Shown here piece by piece: positions 43,579 through 52,891 of a DNA stretch of 64,000 nucleotides. The notes under the pieces are model-generated. The model made no database searches and had not been told where the DNA came from. It was given only the letters and a program-made list of their open reading frames with translations. Within the stretch, counting starts at the first letter, position 1. Each line of letters opens with the position of its first letter. The position numbers and the translations under genes were made by a program. Where the stretch lies: the NCBI RefSeq assembly GCF_014596565.1, contig NZ_NOIN01000001.1, positions 62,001 through 126,000 of the forward strand, in the 5' to 3' direction. Source of the DNA: Pseudomonas sp. PSB18 (GTDB lineage Bacteria > Pseudomonadota > Gammaproteobacteria > Pseudomonadales > Pseudomonadaceae).

Positions 43579-44280
43579 GTGCACTTGAACCGTTGGAACT
43601 ACGCCCTGTTAGCGTGCCTGCTACCTCAGTGGAGCATGGCCAACGCGCTACACATCGATCCTCGTGGCGAGAGCCTTTACCAGCAGGCTGTTGCGCAACT
43701 GGTACAGGCGGATCGCAAGCTTGAAGCGGTCACTGCCGAGACACCTACGACAAGCGCAGAGGAGAGAGAGCGCTCCCTGGCCCTGGCGCAAGAAGGTGGC
43801 GCGTTGCTCAAGCCAGCCTTTACGCTGCTCGAACAAGCCACGGCCCTTGATCATCCCGTCGCCCAGTATCGCCTCGGACTTATCTACGTGATGCTGTCTC
43901 CAAGCGAAGTGATCAAAGACAAAGCGTGCCCCTTGTTCGAACGGAGCCTCGCCCAGGGCTTCGCTCCGCCTGCACTTGAAATTGCATATTGGTGTTTGGC
44001 ATTCACCGACACGCCCCAATACGAAACAGCCTTGCTGGCGCTGGAAGCCAGCATGCCCCTCTACGAGCAGTATTTTCCGCAGCCGGTTGTCAGGCTTGAG
44101 TGCAGGCAAGAAGAACCGGTGGGCTTCGCCATGCAGTGGGGCGGCAGTCGAGACTACCAGGCCGAAATCTACCGACTGTTGGGCGACAACAATCGCGCGC
44201 AACGATTGGCGTATTACCAGAAGGCGCTTGATATCAATGATTGCTACAAAGTCAAAAGACGCATGGCGTACCTCAAGTAG
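43579..44280 (+). CDS. Secreted protein with Sel1/TPR-like repeats
   Basis: 233 residues from GTG 43579, with AAGGA just upstream. An N-terminal signal-like segment (MHLNRWNYALLACLLPQWSMANA) precedes an alpha-helical protein with a Sel1-like motif (LDHPVAQYRLGLIYVML) and later TPR-like helices (AEIYRLLGDNNRAQRLAYYQKALDI). Probably periplasmic. No specific function can be named. Located between TetR copy 2 and a LysR gene; no operon partners. Confidence 0.75.
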   Translation: MHLNRWNYALLACLLPQWSMANALHIDPRGESLYQQAVAQLVQADRKLEAVTAETPTTSAEERERSLALAQEGGALLKPAFTLLEQATALDHPVAQYRLGLIYVMLSPSEVIKDKACPLFERSLAQGFAPPALEIAYWCLAFTDTPQYETALLALEASMPLYEQYFPQPVVRLECRQEEPVGFAMQWGGSRDYQAEIYRLLGDNNRAQRLAYYQKALDINDCYKVKRRMAYLK

Positions 44281-44379
44281 CTTCCATCACAACGCTGATC
44301 GACACCTCCCGACGATGCTCTATCATGAGCTGACATTCATGACACGCCTGTTCTGACGATTCGCCGGGATACCCTATCC

Positions 44380-45285
44380 GTGAGAGATCTGCCGCCCACC
44401 GCTACATTGCGTGCCTTTGAAGTCGCCACCCGGCACGCGACCTTCACCTCTGCCGCACAGGAGCTGCATGTCACTCAAAGCGCGGTCAGCCACCAGCTCA
44501 AGCACCTCGAAGCGCTTTGGGGATTGCAACTGTTCGAGCGCGGCAAATCATTAAGCCTTACCCCAGCGGGGGCTACGCTGGCGCCCATCGTGAGGGAGTT
44601 CTTCCTGAGCCTGGAGGCGACCCTGGCCGATCTGCGCGAGCAGAAAGGCAGGGTCCGGCTCGAAGTCAGCACTACGTATTCCTTTGCGCTGAAATGGCTG
44701 CTGCCACGCTTGCCAAGTCTCTCTCGCCAGCATCCCGAGCTGTTGGTGTCGCTGGACACCACGGACAAGATCATCCACTTCTCCGACGCCCAGGCCGATG
44801 TCGCGATCCGGCTCGGCAAGGGCATCTACCCGGGCTTGTATTCAGAGTTCCTGTTCGGCGAACAGGTGTTTCCAGTGGCAAGCCCCGATCTGCTGCAGCG
44901 ATACGGGACACCACGCAGCCCTGCCGAACTGTTGCACTACCCACTGCTGACCCGAGATGGCGCCGACCTGGTGCCAAAATGGGAGGCCTGGTTTCAAAAG
45001 GTCGGGCTGGAGTTTTTGCCACTCAAGGAAAGCGTCAGGTTTGGCGATAGCAACATGACGGTCGAGGCCGCTCTGCTGGGCCAGGGAGTTGCCCTGGTGC
45101 GCAGCGGGCATGTCGAAACCGAGATCAGCGATGGTCGTCTGGTGCGGCTGTTTGACGTGCCGTTCCCATCACCCCTTGCCTACTACTTCGTCTGCCCAAA
45201 AGGCATCGAATCGCAGCCACACATCGTCAGCTTTCGCCAGTGGCTGAACGGTGAGGCGCTGAAAGTCCAACGCGCCTATGAATGA
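44380..45285 (+). CDS. LysR family regulator, GcvA-like
   Basis: 301 residues from GTG 44380. The N-terminus (LPPTATLRAFEVATRHATFTSAAQELHVTQSAVSHQLKHLE) is typical of the GcvA/AmpR branch. Effector domain features include FGDSNMTVEAALLGQGVALV. It precedes an EamA exporter and an SDR gene on the same strand, which it might control, though such regulators often act divergently and no divergent partner is near. Confidence 0.9.
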   Translation: MRDLPPTATLRAFEVATRHATFTSAAQELHVTQSAVSHQLKHLEALWGLQLFERGKSLSLTPAGATLAPIVREFFLSLEATLADLREQKGRVRLEVSTTYSFALKWLLPRLPSLSRQHPELLVSLDTTDKIIHFSDAQADVAIRLGKGIYPGLYSEFLFGEQVFPVASPDLLQRYGTPRSPAELLHYPLLTRDGADLVPKWEAWFQKVGLEFLPLKESVRFGDSNMTVEAALLGQGVALVRSGHVETEISDGRLVRLFDVPFPSPLAYYFVCPKGIESQPHIVSFRQWLNGEALKVQRAYE

Positions 45286-45360
45286 TGCATGAGGATTTGC
45301 TCATGAAACGATGAGGAGACTTCGCTGTAGTTCCTCCCGCCCGAATGCATAAGATGGCGA

Positions 45361-46188
45361 ATGCCAATCCAAATCACCCTGCTGGTTCTTTTCGCCGCGC
45401 TCCTGCATGCCAGTTGGAATGCGTTGCTGCGCGGCGGCGCCGATAGGCTCTGGTCGATGACGATCATGTGCATCGCCATCGCTATCGTCAGTGCCGTCGC
45501 CGCGGCGTTCATGGTGCCACCGGCGCCCGCCAGCTGGGGCCACATGGTGCTTTCGGCACTGCTGCATGTCGGCTACAACCTGTTTCTCGTACGCAGCTAC
45601 CGGGTCGGCGACCTGGGGCAGACCTATCCGATTTCCCGAGGGTCGTCACCGGCGCTGATCACCCTTGGCGCCGCTGTCTTTGCCGGAGAAAGCATCGCCC
45701 CTGTCACATTACTGGGGATTGCGCTGGTCTCAGGCGGGATTATTTCGCTGGCCTTCCGGGGGCGCAGACTGTCTGTCCCCAGCCTGCCCTACGCCCTGGG
45801 AACCGGCTGCTTCATCGCCGCCTACAGCGTCACCGACGGCATCGGCACCCGGCTCTCCGGCGCCCCGCTCGCCTACACCGTGTGGATGTGCGCCTTGTGG
45901 GGCTTGATGATGCCTGGGGTGTATATCGGCCTGCGCGACGCCCGAAGCTTGTTCTGCGTCCGGCCCGGAATGCTGGCCGCCGTGGTCGGCGGGCTGGTCT
46001 CTTTGCTGGCCTATGGAATTGTCATCTACGCCATGAGCGAAGCGCCCTTGGGCGCGGTATCGGCACTGCGCGAAACCAGCGTGCTGTTTGCGGCGCTGAT
46101 TGGCTCCGTGTTCCTCGGCGAGAGACTCACCGCCCGCCGGGTCCTGGCGTGCGCGGTGATCGTCAGCGGCACTCTCATGATTGGCTGA
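45361..46188 (+). CDS. EamA/DMT family transporter
   Basis: 275 residues, about ten transmembrane segments in two EamA repeats (helices about 3-140 and 145-275). The second repeat contains LGAVSALRETSVLFAALIGSVFLGE, the usual DMT motif. Inner membrane; an amino acid or metabolite exporter by family. Starts at ATG 45361, 75 bp after the LysR stop; the following SDR starts 35 bp downstream, so the pair is probably one transcript. Confidence 0.9.
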   Translation: MPIQITLLVLFAALLHASWNALLRGGADRLWSMTIMCIAIAIVSAVAAAFMVPPAPASWGHMVLSALLHVGYNLFLVRSYRVGDLGQTYPISRGSSPALITLGAAVFAGESIAPVTLLGIALVSGGIISLAFRGRRLSVPSLPYALGTGCFIAAYSVTDGIGTRLSGAPLAYTVWMCALWGLMMPGVYIGLRDARSLFCVRPGMLAAVVGGLVSLLAYGIVIYAMSEAPLGAVSALRETSVLFAALIGSVFLGERLTARRVLACAVIVSGTLMIG

Positions 46189-46223
46189 CACGTCTGTTCC
46201 CCCCGCTACAGGAGGTAATCTCG

Positions 46224-46985
46224 ATGAATAACGTCTCACAGGCCCCGTTGATGCTGATTACTGGCGGCGGTCGCGGAGTGGGTGCCGCCACCGCGCGGCT
46301 AGCCGCAGCCCGAGGTTACGACGTCGCGATCAGCTACGTGGCCAACGAGTCCGCGGCGCTGGCCGTGGCGGCGGATGTGCAGGCAATGGGACGCCGGGCG
46401 TTGGCCATGCGGGCCGACAGTGCCGACTCCGAGCAGGTCGCCGAGTTGTTCGCAGCCATCGACCGCTCGTTCGGACGCATCGACGTCCTGGTCAATAACG
46501 CCGGGATACTGTCCGTTCAGTCACGCCTGGAGGACCTCGGTTTCGAGCGCATGCAGCGCATCTTTGCGGTCAATTCCATCGGTCCGATGCTTTGCGCCCA
46601 GCAAGCGGTGAAGCGTATGTCTTATCGGCACAACGGTCCGGGCGGCGTAGTGATCAACGTCTCTTCGGCATCGGCGCGCCTTGGCAGCCCCAACGAATAT
46701 ATCGACTACGCGGCGTCCAAGGGGGCTCTGGAGACCTTCACCATCGGGCTGGCCAAAGAGGTGGCTCGGGAAGGGATACGCGTCAACGGTATTCGGCCCG
46801 GTCACATCTACACCGACATGCATGCCAGCGGCGGCGAGCCGGGGCGAGTCGATCGCGTCAAGGATTCGATCCCCATGGGCCGAGGCGGTCAGCCGGAGGA
46901 AGTGGCGCGGGCCATTCTGTGGCTGGCCAGTGCGGAGGCATCCTTTGTTACCGGCACGTTCCTCGACGTGACTGGGGGGAAATGA
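46224..46985 (+). CDS. SDR family oxidoreductase
   Basis: 253 residues. Classical SDR with TGGGRGVG (about 13-20), NNAGIL (about 90-95), catalytic Ser in NVSSASARLG, YAASK (about 161-165) and a C-terminal DVTGG. The sequence is close to glucose-1-dehydrogenase/3-oxoacyl-ACP reductase-like SDRs. ATG 46224 follows an excellent ACAGGAGG site. Co-directional with the EamA transporter. Substrate unknown. Confidence 0.92.
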   Translation: MNNVSQAPLMLITGGGRGVGAATARLAAARGYDVAISYVANESAALAVAADVQAMGRRALAMRADSADSEQVAELFAAIDRSFGRIDVLVNNAGILSVQSRLEDLGFERMQRIFAVNSIGPMLCAQQAVKRMSYRHNGPGGVVINVSSASARLGSPNEYIDYAASKGALETFTIGLAKEVAREGIRVNGIRPGHIYTDMHASGGEPGRVDRVKDSIPMGRGGQPEEVARAILWLASAEASFVTGTFLDVTGGK

Positions 46986-47155
46986 GCGGTTGGGCTGGTC
47001 GCACTATTAGTAGGGTCAAGGTCAGCGTCCGCAGATCAAGTCGATCTGCTGCGCAGGAGTTGCAGCTGGAGAGCACCTCGAAGAAATGCCCGCAACTGCA
47101 ACTCGAACATCGGCACGATCAGAGGATCGTCCCAGGGCCCTGTACGGTCAGGACC

Positions 47156-47316
47156 TAGTGTCCTGTTTCACAAATACGTTCCTTTTTGACGAGTGTCTGT
47201 TGTCGTCAGGCAAGGCGCCGCGACGAGTCATAGCCCGCTATGGCGAGGAGCGGCAACGCAGCATGACGACGACAGACGCCGTCAAAAAAGAACAGTATTT
47301 GTGATACAGGACACTA
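47156..47316. repeat. 161-bp MITE-like imperfect palindrome
   Basis: Terminal arms begin TAGTGTCCTGTTTCACAAAT and end with the complementary ATTTGTGATACAGGACACTA. The complementarity continues inward through CGTTCCTTTTTGACG / CGTCAAAAAAGAACAG and through GTGTCTGTTGTCGTCA / TGACGACGACAGACGC to a CATAGC-CCGCTATG centre. No protein is encoded. The element fits a miniature inverted-repeat transposable element or a large bacterial interspersed palindrome. Its right end supplies the stop of the truncated gene beside it. The spacer 46986-47155 has one GCAGATC/GATCTGC hairpin (47031-47049) without a T-run. Confidence 0.75.
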
Positions 47317-47655
47317 GCTGCCGGACGGTGGCGGCATCGGTATATCGTTAAGCTGCAACCCCAGCAACGACATGTACTCATAGATGTGCTGGTAGCCGGA
47401 TTGAGCCTCATAGCTCGAGCAATTGGATTTAGGTTCCCCACAGAGCCGCAGCTCCATCTCTGGGCCAGCAAGACCGAGTGTAGTCGCAGTTTTTGGAAGC
47501 GTGAGTGCAGCGCATGGAACGAATTCATGGCCACCGTTCGTCCCAAGGTTCACTGGGTCAGCGACTCGCGACCGTTGGCCTGTGATGATCAAAACGTCCA
47601 GGCCAGCAACATCCGGGCATACAGAATCTTCCCCAACGGAACCACAAGCCTTGGC
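47314..47655 (-). pseudogene. Truncated gene abutting the palindromic element
   Basis: The minus strand is open for 113 codons between a TAG (47656-47658) and a TAG at 47314-47316. It has no ATG at a sensible place; a TTG at 47592 would give 92 residues. The translation is protein-like with several cysteines (VCPDVAGLDVLIITGQRSR, then HEFVPCAALTLPKTATTLG, then LCGEPKSNCSSYEAQSG). The stop codon is the outermost TAG of the adjacent palindrome, so the original 3' end may have been lost on insertion. Family not recognised; a short real gene with a TTG start is the alternative. Confidence 0.45.
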
Positions 47656-47722
47656 CTACCGAAATGAGTAACCGAGCAAACTCTTTGTTAGTTGATCCCG
47701 CGAAGATTGGTTTTCCCTTCGC

Positions 47723-48754
47723 CTAGCGGGCATGAAACTCAACAACAACGTTTCCTTGGTCACAAAGTCGAGTGAGACGCACATCAACAGCGATGAACTG
47801 CTGGATCACCGCGGCGTTGGTGCGGATGTGATTGCTCAAGCGCTCCGTCGTCAGTTTGCCAGCGCCGGCGATGGCCATCGGCAACATCAACTGATCCGCC
47901 AGGCGATTGCCAACCGCTGTGGTTGACTGGGCCCACGCCGTGAACTCGTCGATTGCCAAGTCAGCGACTTGCTCTGCGCGCACACGTTCTTGCCCGATGT
48001 TCGCGAACACCTCGGTAACGCCCGCTCTGGTGGCAGTGATCGACACCACATTACCGGGTCCCGCCTGGTCACCCAGATCGGTAACCGACAGATCGCGTCG
48101 CGCTATCTTCAGCCTTGCCGAGAGTCGATCGAGTTCGCGATTCCCGATCGAGACAGGAATGCCGGAAACCAGCGCTTCAGCCGAAACGATGGTGACGGGT
48201 TCCTGCTCGCCGTCCAGCACCAATGGTTCAAGCGTCGATGGTCGAATGGTCGCTTCGATCACGCCACCTCCGCAGGGGACAAAACCATGACGCAGCAGCG
48301 ACAATTCCACCTGCGCCCCCATACACCGTATCAATGGCAGCCACGCCTGTTCTATGAAATCGAAAGGAGGAGCCGCCGGATTATGTGTTCCGCCGGTAAT
48401 CCGCACTGTACTCGGCCCGTGAGCCTGCAACAGCGCAGGCAACAGGGTCTGCAATACCAGTATCGTGCTGCCCGCCGTGCCGATCGCGAACGAATACTCC
48501 CCTGCCTTTACGGTCCCGGGACGGAATTCGATAGCGGTCGAATTGAGTTCCGCTCCCAGGACTTTGGCGCCGCAGATCTCAGCCGCTGCTCGTACTGCGG
48601 TGAGGTGCTGGCGCAACAGGCCGGGCCGGGAGCGCTTGCCGCGTATCCCTGTCATCCGGAACGCCTGGCCGGTGATCATGGAGAGGCTGAGGGCGGTACG
48701 CAGCACCTGCCCTCCTCCCTCGGTGCCGTCGATGAGAATCAGATCCTGGCTCAT
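47723..48754 (-). CDS. rtcA: RNA 3'-terminal phosphate cyclase RtcA
   Basis: 343 residues, normal RtcA length. Converts RNA 3'-phosphate ends to 2',3'-cyclic phosphates using ATP through a histidine-AMP intermediate. The start IDGTEGGGQVLRTALSLSMITG and RGKRSRPGLLRQHLTAV are diagnostic, and the adenylated histidine is His309 (LSNHIRTN), the same number as in E. coli. Overlaps nothing; it begins 4 bp after the rtcB stop and is the second gene of rtcBA. Confidence 0.97.
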   Translation of the reverse strand: MSQDLILIDGTEGGGQVLRTALSLSMITGQAFRMTGIRGKRSRPGLLRQHLTAVRAAAEICGAKVLGAELNSTAIEFRPGTVKAGEYSFAIGTAGSTILVLQTLLPALLQAHGPSTVRITGGTHNPAAPPFDFIEQAWLPLIRCMGAQVELSLLRHGFVPCGGGVIEATIRPSTLEPLVLDGEQEPVTIVSAEALVSGIPVSIGNRELDRLSARLKIARRDLSVTDLGDQAGPGNVVSITATRAGVTEVFANIGQERVRAEQVADLAIDEFTAWAQSTTAVGNRLADQLMLPMAIAGAGKLTTERLSNHIRTNAAVIQQFIAVDVRLTRLCDQGNVVVEFHAR

Positions 48755-48758
48755 CCAC

Positions 48759-49985
48759 TCACCCCTTCACGCAGACGACTTGGCGCAGCGTATGGACCAC
48801 CTCAACCAGATCGCGCTGGGCCGCCATGACCGCATCAATGTCCTTGTAGGCCATCGGGATCTCGTCGATGACCGCCGCATCCTTGCGGCATTCGACATGG
48901 GCGGTCGCCCGCACCTGGTCCTCGACCGTAAACATGGCCTTGGCTTTGGTACGACTCATCACCCGACCTGCACCGTGTGAACAACTGCAAAAGGCTTCCT
49001 CGTTCCCCAGGCCCCGGACGATGAAACTCTTTGCGCCCATCGACCCGGGAATAATCCCCATCTGACCTTTCTGCGCAGAGACAGCGCCTTTACGGGTGAG
49101 AAGAATATCCTCCCCAAAGTAAGTCCCTCGCTCCACATAGTTGTGGTGACAGTCGACGGCGATCAGCCGCGACTCAAAGGGCTTGGTGATGACCGATCGT
49201 ACGGCATCCAGCACCGCCAACATCATGACCGCGCGGTTCTGCTTGGCAAAATCCTGGGCCCACTCGACAGCCTCGACGTAGTCATCGAAGCTGGACGTTC
49301 CTTCCCGCAGGTAGGCCAGGTCCCGGTCAGGCAGGTTCACCATGTGCCTGCGCATTTCCTCACGGGCCTTCTCGATAAAATAGGAACCGATCGCGTTGCC
49401 TACGCCACGGGAACCGGTGTGCAGCATCACCCACACATGGTCGGCTTCGTCCAGGCACACCTCGACGAAATGGTTGCCGGTGCCCAGCGTTCCGAGGTGT
49501 TTGTGGTTGTTGGACTTCTCAAGGCCAGGATGCTTCTGGGTAATGAGGTCGAAACGCCCCTCGAGGGCTGACCAGGCCTGGTCGACAATCGCCGGTGCGG
49601 TGTCCCAGGCCCCTTTGTCCCGGCCGCTACGTCCCGAGGTGCGTCCGTGCGGCACAGCCTTCTCGATTGCAGAACGCAGGCCGAACAGATGATCGGGAAG
49701 ATCGCTGGCGCGCAGCGAGGTGCGGACAGCCGACATTCCGCAACCGAGGTCGACCCCGACGGCAGCGGGAATGACCGCGCCCTTGGTAGGAATCACGCTC
49801 CCGATCGTCGACCCCTTCCCCAAATGAACGTCGGGCATGACGGCCATGTGCTTGAACACGAACGGCATCTGCGCCGTGTTCATCAGTTGCTGCCTGGCCT
49901 CGGGCTCAACCGGAACGCCTCGGGTCCACATTTTGATGGGCTTGCCGTTTTCGACTTCAAGCAGCTCGAAGGTTTGAGTGGTCAT
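48759..49985 (-). CDS. rtcB: RNA-splicing ligase RtcB
   Basis: 408 residues, E. coli length. Joins RNA 2',3'-cyclic phosphate or 3'-phosphate ends to 5'-OH ends using GTP and Mn2+. Metal ligands and active site are intact: GVDLGCGMSA (Cys82), GTGNHFVEV (His172), VMLHTGSRG (His189), the DCHHNYVERG segment, and SCSHGAGR with the guanylylated His337. First gene of rtcBA, driven by a sigma-54-type promoter 38 bases upstream and activated by RtcR. Confidence 0.98.
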   Translation of the reverse strand: MTTQTFELLEVENGKPIKMWTRGVPVEPEARQQLMNTAQMPFVFKHMAVMPDVHLGKGSTIGSVIPTKGAVIPAAVGVDLGCGMSAVRTSLRASDLPDHLFGLRSAIEKAVPHGRTSGRSGRDKGAWDTAPAIVDQAWSALEGRFDLITQKHPGLEKSNNHKHLGTLGTGNHFVEVCLDEADHVWVMLHTGSRGVGNAIGSYFIEKAREEMRRHMVNLPDRDLAYLREGTSSFDDYVEAVEWAQDFAKQNRAVMMLAVLDAVRSVITKPFESRLIAVDCHHNYVERGTYFGEDILLTRKGAVSAQKGQMGIIPGSMGAKSFIVRGLGNEEAFCSCSHGAGRVMSRTKAKAMFTVEDQVRATAHVECRKDAAVIDEIPMAYKDIDAVMAAQRDLVEVVHTLRQVVCVKG

Positions 49986-50022
49986 TGTTTTTCGCTCCTG
50001 TGATTTCTGTTTGGGAGCTCTA

Positions 50023-50040
50023 TAGCGAGCGGCATGCCAG
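50023..50040 (-). promoter_or_regulatory. Sigma-54 promoter of rtcBA
   Basis: On the minus strand CTGGCATGCCGCTCGCTA has GG and GC 10 bases apart (-24/-12 spacing) and matches TGGCAY-N5-TTGC except for one position. It precedes rtcB, whose activator RtcR is a sigma-54 AAA+ protein encoded divergently. Confidence 0.75.
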
Positions 50041-50086
50041 TTCTACGGTTGACGGATCATATTCCTACTATCCGATTGATATTAAA

Positions 50087-50105
50087 GGAATTTAAACGTA
50101 ATTCC
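50087..50105. promoter_or_regulatory. Palindrome in rtcB-rtcR spacer
   Basis: GGAATT (50087-50092) and AATTCC (50100-50105) are separated by 7 bases in the AT-rich spacer, upstream of the sigma-54 promoter where an RtcR enhancer site would be expected. Confidence 0.4.
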
Positions 50106-50191
50106 GTTAGTCCTCACAGGTCGGTACTGTTCACTGAAAGGCCGCAAAACTATACTCAATTATCGCTCGCTATCTTTTGAGATATTCAACA

Positions 50192-51820
50192 ATGCAGAAC
50201 AAAAAGACGATCGCCATTGGCATCCTTGGGTCAAAGCTTGACCGCGTCGGCAAGGGGGAGCAACGCTGGAACAAATGGCGCCCCACCCTCTCGCTGTGCC
50301 AGCAGCCCGACCTGGTGATCGATCGCCTGGAACTGATTCACGGCGAAGCGCGCTGGGACATCGATCTCGCTCTGAAAATAGCGGCTGATATCGCCCAAGT
50401 CTCGCCGGAGACCGAGGTTCGCCTGCATACCATGGCGATGCGAAACCCCTGGGACTTCGAAGAGGTCTACGCCGCACTGCATGATTTCGCGGCTGACTAC
50501 CCGTTCGATACGGAGGATGAGGATTATCTCGTTCACATCACGACGGGCACCCATGTCCAGCAAATCGTCTGGTTCCTGCTGGCCGAGTCCCGGCACATCC
50601 CTGCCAGGCTGATACAGACGCAGCCGAGCGGGTTGCGCGATGATGATTCAGGGCCAGCAGGCAAACACGTCATCACCGACCTCGACCTTCAACGCTACGA
50701 CCAGATCGCAAAGCGATTCCAAGCCGAGCGCCTGGAAGGCACGGAACTGCTCAAGTCCGGTATTGCGACCCGCAACGCGGCGTTCAACCGGACGATAGAA
50801 CAGATCGAACGGGTCGCCGTGCGATCCCGGGCGCCGATCTTGATTAGCGGCCCCACCGGCGCAGGCAAGTCCCTTCTCGCGCGGCAGATCTACGAGCTCA
50901 AACGGGGCCGCCACCAGATAGACGGTCCGTTCGTCGAGGTGAACTGCGCCACGTTGCGCGGTGATACCGCGATGTCGACGTTGTTCGGTCATACGAAAGG
51001 CGCGTTCACCGGCGCTCAACAGGCTCGCGAGGGCTTGCTGCGCTCGGCACACAAGGGCGTCCTGTTCCTCGACGAGATCGGAGAATTACCGCTCGACGAA
51101 CAAGCAATACTGCTGAAAGCGATCGAGGAAAAAAAGTTCCTGCCGATGGGCTCCGACAAGGAAGTCGAATCTGACTTCACGCTGATAGCGGGCACCAATA
51201 GGGACCTTCACGAGCGCGTTGCCGAAGGCCTGTTCCGCGAAGACCTGTTGGCCAGGATTAACATCTGGACGTTTGCACTGCCCGGACTGGCCAGCCGGAG
51301 CGAGGACATCGAACCGAACATCGATTTCGAATTGCAGCGATATGCCAGAGACCACGGTCAGCTGGTTCGCTTCAACACCGAAGCTCGGCGCCGATACCTT
51401 TCCTTTGCGACCGCCAGGGATGCCGCCTGGCCAGGAAACTTCCGACAGCTCTCTGCTTCGATCACTCGCATGGCTACACTGGCTGACAGTGGACGCATCG
51501 ACATGGCGCTAGTGGAGGACGAGCTGGAGCGACTGCGCCTGGATTGGCGGATACCGACCGCACCGGACCCATTGTCAGAGCACTTGGCAAAGGCCGGTCT
51601 TGAGATCGACTTGTTTGATCGGCTGCAACTGGAATCGGTCCTGAAGGTCTGCAGCACAGCGGCAAGCCAGGCGGATGCCGGTCGCAAACTCTTTTCACAG
51701 AGCCGATCGGTCAAGTCATCGAGTAACGACTCCGATCGAATTCGAAAATTCCTGGCGCGATTCAACATCACCTGGAACCAGGTCCATGAGCTTCTGGGGC
51801 ATCGTCATGGAGCAAGTTGA
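50192..51820 (+). CDS. rtcR: sigma-54-dependent activator RtcR (CARF domain)
   Basis: 542 residues from ATG 50192. The N-terminal RtcR/CARF sensor domain (about 1-180) contains the ITTGTHVQQIVWFLLAESR nucleotide-binding loop. The AAA+ domain has Walker A GPTGAGKS (220-227), the sigma-54-contact loop GAFTGA (270-275) and Walker B VLFLDE (290-295). A C-terminal helix-turn-helix region follows (about 490-540). It activates rtcBA when its sensor binds an RNA-derived ligand; in E. coli, linear oligonucleotides with cyclic-phosphate or tRNA damage products are implicated. Divergent from rtcBA, with the sigma-54 promoter in between. Confidence 0.97.
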   Translation: MQNKKTIAIGILGSKLDRVGKGEQRWNKWRPTLSLCQQPDLVIDRLELIHGEARWDIDLALKIAADIAQVSPETEVRLHTMAMRNPWDFEEVYAALHDFAADYPFDTEDEDYLVHITTGTHVQQIVWFLLAESRHIPARLIQTQPSGLRDDDSGPAGKHVITDLDLQRYDQIAKRFQAERLEGTELLKSGIATRNAAFNRTIEQIERVAVRSRAPILISGPTGAGKSLLARQIYELKRGRHQIDGPFVEVNCATLRGDTAMSTLFGHTKGAFTGAQQAREGLLRSAHKGVLFLDEIGELPLDEQAILLKAIEEKKFLPMGSDKEVESDFTLIAGTNRDLHERVAEGLFREDLLARINIWTFALPGLASRSEDIEPNIDFELQRYARDHGQLVRFNTEARRRYLSFATARDAAWPGNFRQLSASITRMATLADSGRIDMALVEDELERLRLDWRIPTAPDPLSEHLAKAGLEIDLFDRLQLESVLKVCSTAASQADAGRKLFSQSRSVKSSSNDSDRIRKFLARFNITWNQVHELLGHRHGAS

Positions 51821-51867
51821 TACGCGCCTTGGCTTCGCCGCCAGACCACAGTCCATGGGTTTCAGCA

Positions 51868-52842
51868 TCAGAACCACTCCCTGCGCTCAACCAGTGTGTG
51901 GCGGATCAATTCGACGAGCATCTGCACCTGCGGCGTCTGCTGGACCTCGGAGCCCACAGCCAGCCACAGATGACGCTGCATCGGCTGGTCGAACAGTCCC
52001 GGCAAGCCCACCAGGCCACGGTCGAAACGGCTCATGTACTGCGGCAACAGGCCAATGCAGGCGCTGCAGCGGATCATCTCCAGCATCAGTCCATAGGATT
52101 GCACTTGCACGACGCCAGCGTGGCGCTGCTCCACCAGGGCATTCCATGGCGTGAAGCTGTCCAGCTGCCGGTCAGCCTGCCATTGCACCAGCAGGTAATC
52201 ATTCAAATCATCCAGCCGGCCCGGACGGGTGGCCGGCCGCGAATAGCGTTTGGCAATGTGCGGCAGGTAATCCAAGCGCGCCAACCGCTCCGGCGCCTGC
52301 GTTGGAAAACTCGGCCCAGGCGCCGATCCCTGTGGATCACTCAGCCACAGCGCCAGGTCGGCGTTGACGGCCTGCAACGCCAGCTCGCTATCCAGGGTGA
52401 TGATTTGCAGTCGCACGCTGGCGTTGCGGCGCAGCAACGAGATCAGGTCGCGGCCCAGAATGTCATGCAGGATCGACTCGGCGACAGCGAGGCGGATCAG
52501 CGGTTGACCGGCAAGCGGCGGCGGGTCGTCCTCGACCAGCGTGAGCAAGCGTTTCTGCAACTGCCGACCTTCGCGACTGAGGGTCAAGGTGGTGCCCTGG
52601 AAGCTGAACAACGACTGCTGCAGGCGTGCTTCCAGTCGGGCCAATTGTTTTCGCAGCCAGGAGGTCTTAACGTTCAAGCTACGGGCCGCCTGCATGAAAC
52701 AGCCGCAACGGGCGCTGACCAGAAAGCACTGTGCCACCTGGGGGTCGATGCTGACGGCGAGGGACAGCCAGGACTCGGGGGGGCGCAAGGGCGCGCGGTA
52801 TCCGGTGACAGCCAGGCGTCCTGCGGGCTCGGTGAATGACAT
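51868..52842 (-). CDS. LysR-type regulator adjacent to the pdt-like locus
   Basis: 324 residues. An N-terminal LysR-type helix-turn-helix is present but displaced about 30 residues from the start (SARCGCFMQAARSLNVKTSWLRKQLARLEARLQQSLF), and an effector domain follows. The recognition helix deviates from typical LysR (KTSWLRKQ instead of QSAVS), so it may recognise an unusual site. It lies in the same orientation as the secretion cluster, at its distal end and after a REP hairpin, as in the P. aeruginosa pdt region where a LysR gene (PA0701) closes the cluster. That synteny is from memory. Confidence 0.82.
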   Translation of the reverse strand: MSFTEPAGRLAVTGYRAPLRPPESWLSLAVSIDPQVAQCFLVSARCGCFMQAARSLNVKTSWLRKQLARLEARLQQSLFSFQGTTLTLSREGRQLQKRLLTLVEDDPPPLAGQPLIRLAVAESILHDILGRDLISLLRRNASVRLQIITLDSELALQAVNADLALWLSDPQGSAPGPSFPTQAPERLARLDYLPHIAKRYSRPATRPGRLDDLNDYLLVQWQADRQLDSFTPWNALVEQRHAGVVQVQSYGLMLEMIRCSACIGLLPQYMSRFDRGLVGLPGLFDQPMQRHLWLAVGSEVQQTPQVQMLVELIRHTLVERREWF

Positions 52843-52891
52843 TGTTGACTCCCTGTCGTTTTTTGGAAAAGCGGTACTGCCAATCTTCCCG

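Noticed and set aside
47031..47049. GCAGATC-AAGTC-GATCTGC hairpin after the SDR gene
   Set aside because: Stem is plausible but no T-run follows on either strand, so a terminator call is not supported.
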